Part shown: positions 38,166 to 47,197 of the stretch, in pieces
Position numbering within the stretch: position 1 is the stretch's first letter
How the letters are laid out: each line of letters starts with the position of its first letter
Source: Nocardioides zeae
Lineage (GTDB): Bacteria > Actinomycetota > Actinomycetes > Propionibacteriales > Nocardioidaceae
Reading direction: 5' to 3'
Length of the DNA: 64,000 bases
NCBI RefSeq assembly: GCF_010686755.1
Contig: NZ_JAAGXA010000001.1
Span: 186,001-250,000, forward strand
The notes under the pieces: model-generated
Databases searched by the model: none
What the model saw: the letters and a program-made list of their open reading frames with translations, nothing else
What the model was told of the DNA's origin: nothing
Position numbers and translations under genes: made by a program

Positions 38166-39506
38166 ATGACGACCCGACCCGACCCCGCCCCCACGGCCGA
38201 TGCGCACGCCGCCGCGGCGTACGACGACGCCGACCGCGAGCGCTACCTGCCCGAGCCGCCGAAGCGGGTCGACGCCCCGCAGCGGGCGCCCTTCGAGCGT
38301 GACCGGGCGCGGGTGGTGCACGCCGCGTCGACGCGGCGCCTGGCCGCCAAGACGCAGGTGATGGGTCCGCAGACCGACGACTTCGTGCGGAACCGGCTCA
38401 CCCACAGCCTCGAGGTGGCCCAGGTCGCGCGGGACCTCGCCCGGGCGATCGGCACCCACCCCGACGTCGCGGAGACCGCGGCGCTCGCGCACGACCTCGG
38501 CCACCCGCCCTTCGGGCACAACGGAGAGGCGGTGCTCGCCGAGCTGGCGGCCCCGTGCGGCGGCTTCGAGGGCAACGCGCAGACCCTCCGCCTGCTCACC
38601 CGGCTCGAGGCGAAGACGTTCGCACCCGACGGCTCCTCGGTCGGGCTCAACCTGACCCGGGCGACGCTCGACGCCTGCACGAAGTACCCGTGGGACCGCG
38701 CCTCCGCGCCCGCCCCCCGAGGCGTGCACGGCGACGGCTCGCCCCGGCTGGTCGTGAAGTTCGGGGTGTACGACGACGACCGCCCCACCTTCGACTGGCT
38801 GCGCCGCGGGGTGCCGGAGGCAGCCCCCCGCCGGCAGTGCGTGGAGGCGCAGGTGATGGACCTCGCCGACGACGTCGCCTACTCGGTGCACGACGTGGAG
38901 GACGGTGTCGCCGCGGGGCGCATCGACCTCACCGCGCTCGACCGGCACCGCGAGGGCCTGTGGCAGACGGTGCGGGACTGGTACGCCCCGGGGGTCGACG
39001 ACGCCACGCTCGACGAGGTGCTCGCCGGGCTCCGCACGATGGGCTCGTGGCCGACCGCGCCGTACGACGGCACGCGCCGCTCGCAGGCCGCGCTGAAGAA
39101 CCTCACCAGCGACCTCGTCGGGCGCTTCTGCGGAGCCGTGCAGACGGCGACCTTCGCGTCGCTCGACGGGGACGTGCCCGTGCGGCACTCGGCGGACCTC
39201 GTCGTGCCCGCGCGCACCGGGCTCGAGATCACCGTGCTCAAGGGCATCGCCGCCCACCTCGTCATGCGCACCGACGACCGCATCGCGCTGATGGGGCGGC
39301 AGCGGGAGCTGCTGGCCGAGCTCCTCGCCGAGCTGCTGCGGCGCGGCCCGGACGCGCTCGAGCCCGCCTTCGCCGAGGACTGGAAGGCCGCGGCCGACGA
39401 CGCCGCGCGGCTCCGCGTGGTCGTCGACCAGGTGGCCTCGCTCACCGACGGCAGCGCGGTCGCCTGGTGGGGACGGCTGGCCGCCGGGCGCGGCACGCCC
39501 GCGTAG
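38166..39506 (+). CDS. dgt: deoxyguanosinetriphosphate triphosphohydrolase-like protein
   Basis: This 446-residue HD-domain enzyme of the dGTPase family has RLTHSLEVAQVARDLARAI with the first metal histidine, the HD motif LAHDLGHPPFGHNGE (about 107-121) and ADDVAYSVHDVEDG. Dgt-type enzymes hydrolyse dNTPs to deoxynucleosides and triphosphate. It sits directly before dnaG (11 bases), a conserved actinobacterial linkage. TAGGGT lies ten bases upstream of the ATG. Confidence 0.94.
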   Translation: MTTRPDPAPTADAHAAAAYDDADRERYLPEPPKRVDAPQRAPFERDRARVVHAASTRRLAAKTQVMGPQTDDFVRNRLTHSLEVAQVARDLARAIGTHPDVAETAALAHDLGHPPFGHNGEAVLAELAAPCGGFEGNAQTLRLLTRLEAKTFAPDGSSVGLNLTRATLDACTKYPWDRASAPAPRGVHGDGSPRLVVKFGVYDDDRPTFDWLRRGVPEAAPRRQCVEAQVMDLADDVAYSVHDVEDGVAAGRIDLTALDRHREGLWQTVRDWYAPGVDDATLDEVLAGLRTMGSWPTAPYDGTRRSQAALKNLTSDLVGRFCGAVQTATFASLDGDVPVRHSADLVVPARTGLEITVLKGIAAHLVMRTDDRIALMGRQRELLAELLAELLRRGPDALEPAFAEDWKAAADDAARLRVVVDQVASLTDGSAVAWWGRLAAGRGTPA

Positions 39507-39509
39507 ACT
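39504..39509 (+). promoter_or_regulatory. -10 element of dnaG
   Basis: TAGACT, seven bases before the GTG at 39517, overlapping the end of dgt. Confidence 0.4.
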
Positions 39510-39516
39510 CCGCGAC

Positions 39517-41412
39517 GTGGCGGGCAAGATCAAGGACTCCAGCATCCAGGAGGTCCGCGAGAGGGCTCGCATCGACGAGGTCGTGGGCGACTACGTCATG
39601 CTGCGCAACGCCGGCGGCGGCTCCATGAAGGGGCTGTGCCCCTTCCACGACGAGAAGTCGCCCTCGTTCAACGTCACCCCCGCCCGCCAGTTCTGCCACT
39701 GCTTCGGCTGCGGCAAGGGCGGAGACGTCATCTGGTTCCTCCAGGAGCACGACGGGCTCGGCTTCGTCGAGGCGGTCGAGCGGCTGGCGGACCGGTACGG
39801 GGTGCGTCTCGACCGCGAGGAGGGTGGCGAGCGCGAGCAGCCGGGGTCCCGGGGCCCCCAGCGCAGCCGGCTCGTCGAGGTCAACCGGGTGGCGCAGGAG
39901 TTCTACGCCGAGCAGCTCGCGACGCCCGCCGCCGTCGAGGCGCGCCGGTTCCTCGCCGAGCGGGGGTTCGACCAGGCCGCGGCCGCGCACTTCGGCCTCG
40001 GCTTCGCGCCGCGGGACGGCGACGCGGCCACCCGACACCTGCAGGGCCGCGGCTTCACCACCGACGAGGCCGTGGCAGCCGGGGTCACCGCCGTCGGACG
40101 CTCGGCCTACGACCGCTTCCGCGGTCGTCTGCTGTGGCCCATCCGCGACTCCTCGAACAGCACCATCGGCTTCGGCGCGCGGCGGCTCTTCGACGACGAC
40201 CGGATCGAGGCGAAGTACCTCAACACGCCCGAGACGACGCTCTACAAGAAGAGCCAGGTGCTCTACGGCATCGACCTCGCCCGCCGCGACATCGGGCGCC
40301 TCTCGCAGGCCGTCATCGTCGAGGGCTACACCGACGTCATGGCCTGCCACCTCGCCGGCATCACGACCGCCGTCGCCACCTGCGGCACCGCGTTCGGCGA
40401 CGACCACGCCCGGGTGCTGCGGCGCTTCATGCTCGACCACGACGAGTTCCGCGGCGAGGTCGTCTTCACCTTCGACGGCGACGAGGCGGGGCAGAAGGCC
40501 GCCGAGCGTGCCTTCAGCGGCGACCAGAACTTCGCGTCGCAGACGTACGTCGCGGTGGAGCCGAGCGGCATGGACCCCTGCGACCTCCGGCTCGCCCAGG
40601 GCGACGAGGCCGTGCGCGAGCTCATCGCCCGACGGGTGCCGCTCTACCGCTTCGTGCTCGCCCGGATCGTGGGCCGGTTCGACCTGGACCGCGCCGACGG
40701 CCGCATCGACGCCCTGCGCGAGGCCGCGAAGCTCGTGACCAGCGTGCGCGACCGTTCGAAGGTGGAGGCGTTCACGCGCGAGCTGGCCCAGATGATCGGC
40801 ATCGAGGTGGACGAGGCCCGGGCCGAGGTCCGCCGTGCCCTCGCGCGCGGCCCCCAGAAGGCGCCCGACCGCGCGGCCCCCCAGCACCGCACCGAGGAGG
40901 CCGCGCCGGCGCAGGCGCCCCAGCGGCAGCTGCCCCCGCTGCGCGATCCGCGGTTCGCCATCGAGCGCGAGACGCTCAAGCTGGTCGTGCAGCACCCGGG
41001 CTCGGTCGGTCGCACGATCGACGACGTGGACGCGGACGACTTCACCCACCCGACGTACCGGGGGGTCTGGCAGCTCGCGGCCGAGGCGGGCGGGGTGACC
41101 GCGGGCAGCGCCGACCCGGCGTGGGTGTCGCGGCTGCGCGACGCGACGACCGACGAGGTGACGGCCCGGGCGCTGGGGGAGCTGGCCACCGAGCCGCTGA
41201 TCGGCAACGCGAGCCCCGACCCGGCGTACGTCAACGCCCACGTCTACCGGTTGCAGGAGCTCACCGTCCAGCGGCGCATCGCGGACCTGAAGTCGAAGCT
41301 GCAGCGCACCAACCCGGTGGACGCGGCCGACGACTACAACCGGATGTTCGGCGACCTCATGGTCCTGGAGCAGCAGCGCCGCACCCTGCGCGAGCGCGCG
41401 ATCGGCGGGTGA
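39517..41412 (+). CDS. dnaG: DNA primase
   Basis: This 631-residue primase makes RNA primers for replication. It has an N-terminal CHC2 zinc finger (CPFHDEKSPSFNV, then CHCFGCGKGGD, about residues 42-72) and a TOPRIM catalytic core with VEGYTDVMACHLAG (about 268) and FDGDEAG (about 319). A C-terminal DnaB-binding domain follows a proline/glutamine-rich linker (about 440-480). GTG start with a -10 seven bases upstream. Confidence 0.97.
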   Translation: MAGKIKDSSIQEVRERARIDEVVGDYVMLRNAGGGSMKGLCPFHDEKSPSFNVTPARQFCHCFGCGKGGDVIWFLQEHDGLGFVEAVERLADRYGVRLDREEGGEREQPGSRGPQRSRLVEVNRVAQEFYAEQLATPAAVEARRFLAERGFDQAAAAHFGLGFAPRDGDAATRHLQGRGFTTDEAVAAGVTAVGRSAYDRFRGRLLWPIRDSSNSTIGFGARRLFDDDRIEAKYLNTPETTLYKKSQVLYGIDLARRDIGRLSQAVIVEGYTDVMACHLAGITTAVATCGTAFGDDHARVLRRFMLDHDEFRGEVVFTFDGDEAGQKAAERAFSGDQNFASQTYVAVEPSGMDPCDLRLAQGDEAVRELIARRVPLYRFVLARIVGRFDLDRADGRIDALREAAKLVTSVRDRSKVEAFTRELAQMIGIEVDEARAEVRRALARGPQKAPDRAAPQHRTEEAAPAQAPQRQLPPLRDPRFAIERETLKLVVQHPGSVGRTIDDVDADDFTHPTYRGVWQLAAEAGGVTAGSADPAWVSRLRDATTDEVTARALGELATEPLIGNASPDPAYVNAHVYRLQELTVQRRIADLKSKLQRTNPVDAADDYNRMFGDLMVLEQQRRTLRERAIGG

Positions 41413-41419
41413 TGCGGCG

Positions 41420-41908
41420 GTGGTCGGACTGCCCCGCACCCGTCGGACACCGAGCGGTGGTCGCATGCTGGCCGCCGCGGGTGGCGTGCTGGCCGACCGC
41501 GACGCTCTGCACCTGCCGGGGGAGCACGCAACCCCCGCCCGTGTGCCGTGGGAGCGGATCGACGCCGCCGAGTGGGACGCCGAGGCCGGCACGCTGACCG
41601 TCACCGAGGTCGCCCCCGACGTCGCGGCCGCGCCCCGTCACGTCGTGGTGGTCGACGAGGCCGACCCCCGCGCCCGGGACCGCCTGCTGCAGGTCGTGCG
41701 GGAGCGGGTCACCGCCTCCGTCGTGCTGCAGCGCCACGTCCGCGTCGCGGGCCGCGCCGGGCTCCACGTCGTCGCGCGGCGCCCGCCCGGCGGGGGAGCG
41801 CTCGCCTGGGGGTTCCGCTTCGACGTCGGGATCGATCCGGACGACGCCGCCGTACGCCGGGTCGCCGCCGAGGCCCTCGCCCGCGCGCGGGACGACGTCG
41901 GCGCCTGA
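41420..41908 (+). CDS. hypothetical protein downstream of dnaG
   Basis: This 162-residue protein has no recognised domain. The middle (VPWERIDAAEWDAEAGTLTV) resembles a conserved actinobacterial protein of unknown function often found beside dnaG and fits a small beta-rich fold. It has no signal peptide or membrane segment. The GTG 41420 start is eight bases after dnaG, implying co-transcription; an internal ATG at 41465 is possible. Confidence 0.6.
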   Translation: MVGLPRTRRTPSGGRMLAAAGGVLADRDALHLPGEHATPARVPWERIDAAEWDAEAGTLTVTEVAPDVAAAPRHVVVVDEADPRARDRLLQVVRERVTASVVLQRHVRVAGRAGLHVVARRPPGGGALAWGFRFDVGIDPDDAAVRRVAAEALARARDDVGA

Positions 41909-41954
41909 CCGGCGGTGCCGGGCGGTGGCCGGCGTGGCCGGGGTCGAAGAACGA

Positions 41955-41973
41955 GGTGGAAGAAAACGCGGAC
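41955..41973. repeat. intergenic AAAACGCGGAC motif, copy 1
   Basis: GGTGGAAGAAAACGCGGAC resembles three related copies in the intergenic region at 62700-62804. Its A-rich core stands out in this GC-rich DNA, suggesting a dispersed intergenic repeat. Confidence 0.5.
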
Positions 41974-42029
41974 CCGGGAAAGCTCGGCCGGTCGCACCAC
42001 CCCGATTCGCACCGGGGGTGCCACCTTGC

Positions 42030-42035
42030 TAGGCT
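42030..42035 (+). promoter_or_regulatory. -10 element of tRNA-Asn
   Basis: TAGGCT lies 20 bases before the tRNA 5' end; the same hexamer precedes the tRNA-Met gene. Confidence 0.45.
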
Positions 42036-42055
42036 CTGCCCGCTGTTGAGAGCGA

Positions 42056-42128
42056 TCCCCCATAGCTCAACTGGCAGAGCAGCCGACTGTTAATCGGCAG
42101 GTTATTGGTTCGAGTCCAATTGGGGGAG
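42056..42128 (+). tRNA. tRNA-Asn (anticodon GTT)
   Basis: A 73-base cloverleaf: acceptor TCCCCCA with TGGGGGA, D stem GCTC/GAGC, anticodon stem GCCGA/TCGGC around CTGTTAA (anticodon GTT), T arm ATTGG-TTCGAGT-CCAAT, discriminator G. The CCA end is not encoded. A strong terminator hairpin follows. Confidence 0.97.
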
Positions 42129-42137
42129 CCAGCACGA

Positions 42138-42171
42138 CGAGGGCCCGGTCGGAACATCGACCGGGCCCTCG
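42138..42171 (+). terminator. terminator after tRNA-Asn
   Basis: A perfect 14-base stem, CGAGGGCCCGGTCG with CGACCGGGCCCTCG, and a six-base GAACAT loop, ten bases after the tRNA. Confidence 0.85.
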
Positions 42172-42284
42172 TGCGTCCCCGGCCCTCCGCTCGTCCCGTT
42201 GCGGCCGTCGCGTCCGTCTCGACAATCGGGAGGTCCCGGCCCCACCTCCCCCCGCGGTGACCGGCAAGGTGGTTGGCTGGGGCA

Positions 42285-43307
42285 ATGACTCGTCCGACCC
42301 GTGTGCAGGTGCACGTCGTGGAGGCCACCGACGACGCGGGCCTGCGCACGTTCTGGGAGATCGAGCGCGCCTCGGTCACGGACACGGATCCCGACGCCCC
42401 CCACCGCACCTTCGAGGCCCTCCGCGCGACCCGCGACGCCTGGGGCGAGGGTGAGGACGGTGTCCACCTCATCGCGCGCGACGACCGCGGCGACGTCGCG
42501 GGCGTCGCGGAGATGTGCTGGCCGCTGGACGACAACGAGCACCTCGTCGAGGCGGACATCCACGTGCTGCCGCGGCACCGCCGGGAGGGCGTGGGTCGTC
42601 TGCTGTGGGAAGCCGTCGTCGAGCGCACCCGCGCGATGGGGCGCACGACCGTCGCGCTCGAGATCATCGCGCCCGTCGACGGCGCCGCCCCCGGCCTCGC
42701 CTTCGTCGACGGCATGGGCATCCCCACGGTCCACGTCGAGGAGCACCTCCGGCTCCCCGTGCCGGTGGACGCCGACCACCTCGCCCGCCTGGCCGAGCAG
42801 GCGTTGGCGGCGTCGTCGGGCTACGAGGTCGTGACCTGGGTCGACCGCTGCCCCGACGAGCACGTCGAGGCCTTCTGCGCCATGCGCACCCGCATGAACC
42901 AGGACGTCCCACGCGGCGAGGCCGATGTCGAGCCGACGGTCATGACGCCCGAGCGCCTGCGGCGCGACGAGGACCGCCGCCGGGCGGCGGACTACACGGT
43001 CATCACGGCCGCGGTACGACGCGTGGAGGACGGCGAGATGGCGGGCTACACCGTGCTCGTGCTGCAGCCCGACGATACCGCCGTCTACCAGGGCGACACC
43101 CTCGTCATGCCCGAGCACCGCGGCCGACGGCTCGGCACGCTCCTCAAGGTGACGACGCTCGAGCTGTTGGCGGACGACTACCCGGAGCGCACGTCGGTGC
43201 ACACGTGGGTGTCGACCGACAACGCCGCGATGCAGGCCGTCAACCGGGCCTTCGGGTTCGTGCTCGTCGACCGCGCTCACATGATCGAGGCGCGTGTCGA
43301 CGGGTGA
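42285..43307 (+). CDS. tandem GNAT acetyltransferase
   Basis: This 340-residue protein has two GNAT acetyl-CoA-binding modules. The first has LPRHRREGVGRLLWEAVVERTRA (Q/RxxGxG/A-type loop, about 98-120), the second MPEHRGRRLGTLLKVTTLELL (about 280-300) with C-terminal NRAFGFVLVDR. Such double-GNAT proteins acetylate small molecules or proteins; the substrate is unknown. ATG 42285 is used. It lies between two tRNA genes. Confidence 0.85.
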   Translation: MTRPTRVQVHVVEATDDAGLRTFWEIERASVTDTDPDAPHRTFEALRATRDAWGEGEDGVHLIARDDRGDVAGVAEMCWPLDDNEHLVEADIHVLPRHRREGVGRLLWEAVVERTRAMGRTTVALEIIAPVDGAAPGLAFVDGMGIPTVHVEEHLRLPVPVDADHLARLAEQALAASSGYEVVTWVDRCPDEHVEAFCAMRTRMNQDVPRGEADVEPTVMTPERLRRDEDRRRAADYTVITAAVRRVEDGEMAGYTVLVLQPDDTAVYQGDTLVMPEHRGRRLGTLLKVTTLELLADDYPERTSVHTWVSTDNAAMQAVNRAFGFVLVDRAHMIEARVDG

Positions 43308-43318
43308 GTGGGGACCAC

Positions 43319-43324
43319 TAGGCT
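43319..43324 (+). promoter_or_regulatory. -10 element of tRNA-Met
   Basis: TAGGCT, ten bases before the tRNA 5' end and directly after the acetyltransferase gene. Confidence 0.45.
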
Positions 43325-43334
43325 CGCCCGTCGA

Positions 43335-43408
43335 GGGGCGGTAGCTCAGTCGGTCAGAGCAGAGGACTCATAATCCTTGGGTCGTGGGTTCGAGCCCCAC
43401 CCGCCCTA
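43335..43408 (+). tRNA. tRNA-Met (elongator, anticodon CAT)
   Basis: A 74-base cloverleaf: acceptor GGGGCGG with CCGCCCT, D stem GCTC/GAGC, anticodon loop CTCATAA (anticodon CAT) on stem GAGGA/TCCTT, T arm GTGGG-TTCGAGC-CCCAC. The body resembles the elongator Met tRNA rather than the initiator. An Ile2 tRNA with lysidine at C34 also carries CAT and cannot be fully excluded. CCA is not encoded. Confidence 0.9.
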
Positions 43409-43437
43409 CTGGTGCGACCTCGATGGGGACCTGGCCA

Positions 43438-43481
43438 GCGCCCGAGCCGGGGCCCCCGTCAGGGCCGCACGGCTCGGGCGC
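43438..43481. terminator. terminator between tRNA-Met and DUF3072 gene
   Basis: A 12-base perfect stem, GCGCCCGAGCCG (43438-43449) with CGGCTCGGGCGC (43470-43481), between convergent transcripts. Confidence 0.7.
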
Positions 43482-43487
43482 GCCGCC

Positions 43488-43727
43488 TCAGGAGTCCCGC
43501 TCCTCCTGCAGCCGCTCGATGTGCTCGGACGCCTCGGCCTTCGTCAGCCCGTCGGCGGGGATGGTCTCCCCGGCCTCGCGGGCCAGCGTGTCGAGGTAGC
43601 TCTTCTGCGCGCCGGTGGCCGGGTCGTCGCCGGTCACCCAGTCCTGCGGGTCCTTCTCCGTGGCGGTCGGGTCGGCCGTCTCCGCGCCGAGCACCTCGCC
43701 CTCGTTCGCATGCGTGTTCGATTCCAT
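43488..43727 (-). CDS. DUF3072 family small protein
   Basis: This 79-residue acidic protein has the DUF3072 signature (DPQDWVTGDDPATGAQKSYL, then LTKAEASEHIERLQ). The family is widespread in bacteria, small, soluble and of unknown function. ATG start; monocistronic. Confidence 0.85.
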   Translation of the reverse strand: MESNTHANEGEVLGAETADPTATEKDPQDWVTGDDPATGAQKSYLDTLAREAGETIPADGLTKAEASEHIERLQEERDS

Positions 43728-43866
43728 GCTCTGACCGTAGCCGCTCGGTCCAAGCCGACCCCGGCCCTAGCGCTCGACCGGTCGGGAACGGTGCGGCTGG
43801 GACCTCTCCCGCTCGCTCAGAGCCTCCCCAACCGCACATCTCGTGCGGCGGCCCGGGACTCGAGCC

Positions 43867-46800
43867 TCACGCCCCGGTGGCCAGCGACCGGTACCACTCC
43901 TGGTAGGCCAGCAGGCCCTCCTCGGCGTCCTCGAGCGCGGCCTCGAAGCGCAGCAGGAGGTCCTCGGCGCCGGTGGTCCCGCCGGCCCGGCCGAGGTGCT
44001 CCAGGTCGCTCGCCAGTCCGCCGACGACCGGCAGCCCGATGTTGAGGGCGGAACCCTTCACACCGTGGGCCTCCGCGGCCAGTCGCGCGGCATCGTCGTC
44101 GGCGACGGCCGCCCGGATGCGGTCGAGCGCGTCGGCACGACGCCCCAGGAACCCTCCGATGACGCGGTCGAGGTACGCCGTGTCGTCCGGCGACAGCTCG
44201 CGCAGCAGCTCGAGACGCTCGATGTCGAGGTTGACGTCGGACGCGTCGGGGGCCTCGTTCGGCGCCGTGCGCTCCGGCTGCGAGCCGCCCGCGACGGCAC
44301 CGTCGCCGTCCTCGCTCCCGGTCCAGCGCGCCAGGGCGGCTGCGAGGGTCGCCGGCGCGACGGGCTTGGTGATGAAGTCGTCCATCCCCGCGGCCAGGCA
44401 CTTCTCCCGCTCGCCGGCGATCGCCGCGGCGGTCATGGCGAGGACGGGGGTGCGGCGCGCCCCCGTGGCCGCCTCGCGCTCGCGGATGGCGCGGGTCGCG
44501 CCGTACCCGTCGAGACGGGGCATCTGCAGGTCCATCAGCACGGCGTCGTACGCCGTGACCTCCGTCAGCTCCACCGCCTCGGCCCCGTCGTCGGCGGTGT
44601 CGACGTCGTAGCCCATCGAGGCCAGGAGCCCGCGTGCCACCACCTGGTTGACGGGGTTGTCCTCGACGACGAGCACGACCTTGCCGCGCGCCTCCTCGCT
44701 CGCCTCCTCGGTGAGCGGCTCGGCCGCAGCGGCGTCCTCGCCGACCACGGTGCGCACGAGCGCCTCGCGCAGCTCGGCGGCCTGGACGGGCTTGGTCAGG
44801 CACGCGGTGATGCCGATCCCCCGGAGCTCGTCGGTGAGCGGGAGGTACGACGACGAGAGGAGCAGCAGCGGCACGTGGACGAAGCGCGGATCGAGGTGCA
44901 GGGAGCGGGCGACGTCGATCCCGTCCTCGTCCGGCATGGCGAGGTCGAGCAGCACGACGTCGTAGGGGTCGCCAGCCTCGCGGGCGGCCACGAGGGCGTT
45001 GCGCGCCTCGCTCGCGCCGGGCACACCGGTCGACGTGACGTGCCACCAGCCGAGCTGCTCGCGGAGGATGAGCCGGTTCTGCACGTCGTTGTCGACGACG
45101 AGCACCTTCGTGCGGCCGAGCTGCTCGCGGGTGCGGTGCAGACGGGCGTCGCGCCGCGCGCCGGTCGGGCGGCCCAGGCGCGCCGTGAACCAGAAGGTGC
45201 TGCCCTCGCCGAGGGTGCTCTCGACCCCGATCTCGCCCTGGAAGGCCTCGACGATCTCCGCGGAGATGGCGAGGCCGAGGCCGGTGCCGCCGAAGCGCCG
45301 GGTGGTCGAGGTGTCGGCCTGGGCGAAGGGCTGGAAGATGTGCGTCCGCTGCTGCTCCGGGATTCCGACGCCCGTGTCGCGCACCTCGACCCGCAGCAGG
45401 GTCGTGCCATCGTCCGCCGGCGTCGAGGTCGCCCGGATCGCGACCGAGCCCCGCGAGGTGAACTTCACCGCGTTGGACCCCAGGTTGGTGATCACCTGCG
45501 CCAACCGGGTCGGGTCGCCGGAGAGCATCTCCGGCACCTCGGGGCTGCACGACACCTGCAGGTCGAGCCCCTTCGCGCGGGCGGACTCCGCGAGCACGCT
45601 CGTGACCTGCTCGAGCACGTCGCGCACCTCGAGGTCGACGCTCTCCACGTCGAGCCGACCGGCCTCGATCTTCGAGAAGTCGAGGATGTCGTTGATGATC
45701 CCGAGCAGCGAGCGTCCCGAGACGGCGATGCCCGAAGTGAGGTGGCGCTGCTGGGCGTCGAGCGGGGTGCGGGCCAGCAGCTCGGTCAGTCCCAGCACGC
45801 CGTTGAGGGGGGTGCGGATCTCGTGGCTCATGGTGGCGAGGAACTCGGACTTGTGCCGCGACGCCTCCAGCGCACGGTCGCGTGCCTCGGCGAGGTCCCG
45901 CGCCGTCCGCTCCCGCTCCGCGACGCGGGAGAGCTGCACGGCGGCTTGCTCGACCAGCCCACGGATCATGTCGTGGCGGTAGAGAGGGGCGAACGAGGTG
46001 ATGGTGAAGACGGCGACCACCTCGTCGCCCAGCAGGATCGGTGCGGCGATGGTGAGGCGCACGTCGTCGTCCCACACGGCCTCCCGCAGCTCGAGGCAGC
46101 GTCGCGCGGTGGCCAGCTCCCGCGCGGCCACGTCGGGCCGGGCGAGGTCGGCCTGCCGGTCCTCCTCGGCGTAGTACCGCGGCTCGACGTCGGCGCCGCC
46201 CTCGACCGGGAGGAAGGCGCGGCCGCGTTCCCAGTCGTCGTGGAGGATCACCATGGTCTGCGCGTGCACCAGGACGTCGTCGAGCGTGGTGGCCTCGTTG
46301 GCGGCGCTCGCGACCGCCTGCATCAGGGAGTTCTGGGTGACCTGGTCCTGGAGCTGGTCCTCGGTCGCCCGCGCCCGGGTGATGTCCTGGTGCGTGCCGG
46401 AGATCCCGACCGTCTCCCCGTCGCGGTCGTAGGACGCGAGCGCTCGCATCCGCGTCCACATCCACCCGCTCTCGCCGCGCTGGCGCAGCTCGATGTCGAC
46501 ACGGGGCTTGGTGCCGTCCATCAGCGTGGTGATCGCGTCGACGAGCCGGTCGTGGTCCTCGGGATGGGTGATCTCCTGGAGCTTCGCGACGTCGCGGGAG
46601 AGCAGCGAGCTCGTGAACTCCCCGAAGAGCTCGACCAGCCCCTCGGAGCCGTGCACCTCGCCGGTGCGCAGGTCCCACGTCCAGCTCCCCAGGCGGGCGA
46701 TCTGCTCGGCCTGCTCGAGGGTGCGGCGACTGGCGGTCAGCTCGTCGAGGAGCAGCTTCGTCTCGATGTTGTCGGTCAGTCGGAGGATGACCCCCATGAC

Positions 46801-47115
46801 GCGGTCGCCCTCGAACAACCCGGTCTGCTTGAGCCGGACCCACACGGGCGTGCCGTCGTCGGCGATGAGGAGCGTGTCGACCTCCTCCGCGAGGAGCTGG
46901 CCGCGCGCGGCCTGGTCGAGGAAGGCCTGCGAGTGCACGCGACCGTCGGCGTCGAGGAAGTCGTCGACGCGCCGGCCGGCCATGCCCTCGAGCGGTGCCC
47001 GGACGAGGTCGGCGCAGGACTGGTTCGCGTAGCGGATCGTGCCGTCGAGATCGAGGACCAGGATGCCGTCGCTGAGGGACCGGACGACCTGACGGTACAG
47101 ATCACCGAACTCCAC
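43867..47115 (-). CDS. hybrid sensor histidine kinase (PAS-PAS-GAF-HisKA-HATPase-REC-REC-HPt)
   Basis: A 1082-residue soluble hybrid kinase. In order: PAS 1 (about 5-125, DGILVLDLDGTIRYANQSCA), PAS 2 (about 140-265, LGSWTWDLRTGEVHGSEGLV), GAF (about 280-410), HisKA with the phosphorylatable histidine in MSHEIRTPLNG (about 430) and HATPase (DTGVGIPEQ, GTGLGLAIS). Two receiver domains follow (LVVDNDVQNRL with LLDLAMPDEDG; LVVEDNPVNQV with LMDLQMPRLDG), then an HPt domain with EAHGVKGSALNIG (about 1010). No membrane segments, so it senses a cytosolic signal. No response regulator gene lies next to it. GTG start with AGGAGG upstream. Confidence 0.93.
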   Translation of the reverse strand: MEFGDLYRQVVRSLSDGILVLDLDGTIRYANQSCADLVRAPLEGMAGRRVDDFLDADGRVHSQAFLDQAARGQLLAEEVDTLLIADDGTPVWVRLKQTGLFEGDRVMGVILRLTDNIETKLLLDELTASRRTLEQAEQIARLGSWTWDLRTGEVHGSEGLVELFGEFTSSLLSRDVAKLQEITHPEDHDRLVDAITTLMDGTKPRVDIELRQRGESGWMWTRMRALASYDRDGETVGISGTHQDITRARATEDQLQDQVTQNSLMQAVASAANEATTLDDVLVHAQTMVILHDDWERGRAFLPVEGGADVEPRYYAEEDRQADLARPDVAARELATARRCLELREAVWDDDVRLTIAAPILLGDEVVAVFTITSFAPLYRHDMIRGLVEQAAVQLSRVAERERTARDLAEARDRALEASRHKSEFLATMSHEIRTPLNGVLGLTELLARTPLDAQQRHLTSGIAVSGRSLLGIINDILDFSKIEAGRLDVESVDLEVRDVLEQVTSVLAESARAKGLDLQVSCSPEVPEMLSGDPTRLAQVITNLGSNAVKFTSRGSVAIRATSTPADDGTTLLRVEVRDTGVGIPEQQRTHIFQPFAQADTSTTRRFGGTGLGLAISAEIVEAFQGEIGVESTLGEGSTFWFTARLGRPTGARRDARLHRTREQLGRTKVLVVDNDVQNRLILREQLGWWHVTSTGVPGASEARNALVAAREAGDPYDVVLLDLAMPDEDGIDVARSLHLDPRFVHVPLLLLSSSYLPLTDELRGIGITACLTKPVQAAELREALVRTVVGEDAAAAEPLTEEASEEARGKVVLVVEDNPVNQVVARGLLASMGYDVDTADDGAEAVELTEVTAYDAVLMDLQMPRLDGYGATRAIREREAATGARRTPVLAMTAAAIAGEREKCLAAGMDDFITKPVAPATLAAALARWTGSEDGDGAVAGGSQPERTAPNEAPDASDVNLDIERLELLRELSPDDTAYLDRVIGGFLGRRADALDRIRAAVADDDAARLAAEAHGVKGSALNIGLPVVGGLASDLEHLGRAGGTTGAEDLLLRFEAALEDAEEGLLAYQEWYRSLATGA

Positions 47116-47197
47116 GCTGCCTCCTCGACCAGCGCCCGCGCGGGCGCCCGCGCGAAGCCTACGTCGCTGGCCCGCGGCCCTACCGGGAAAGCCTCGA

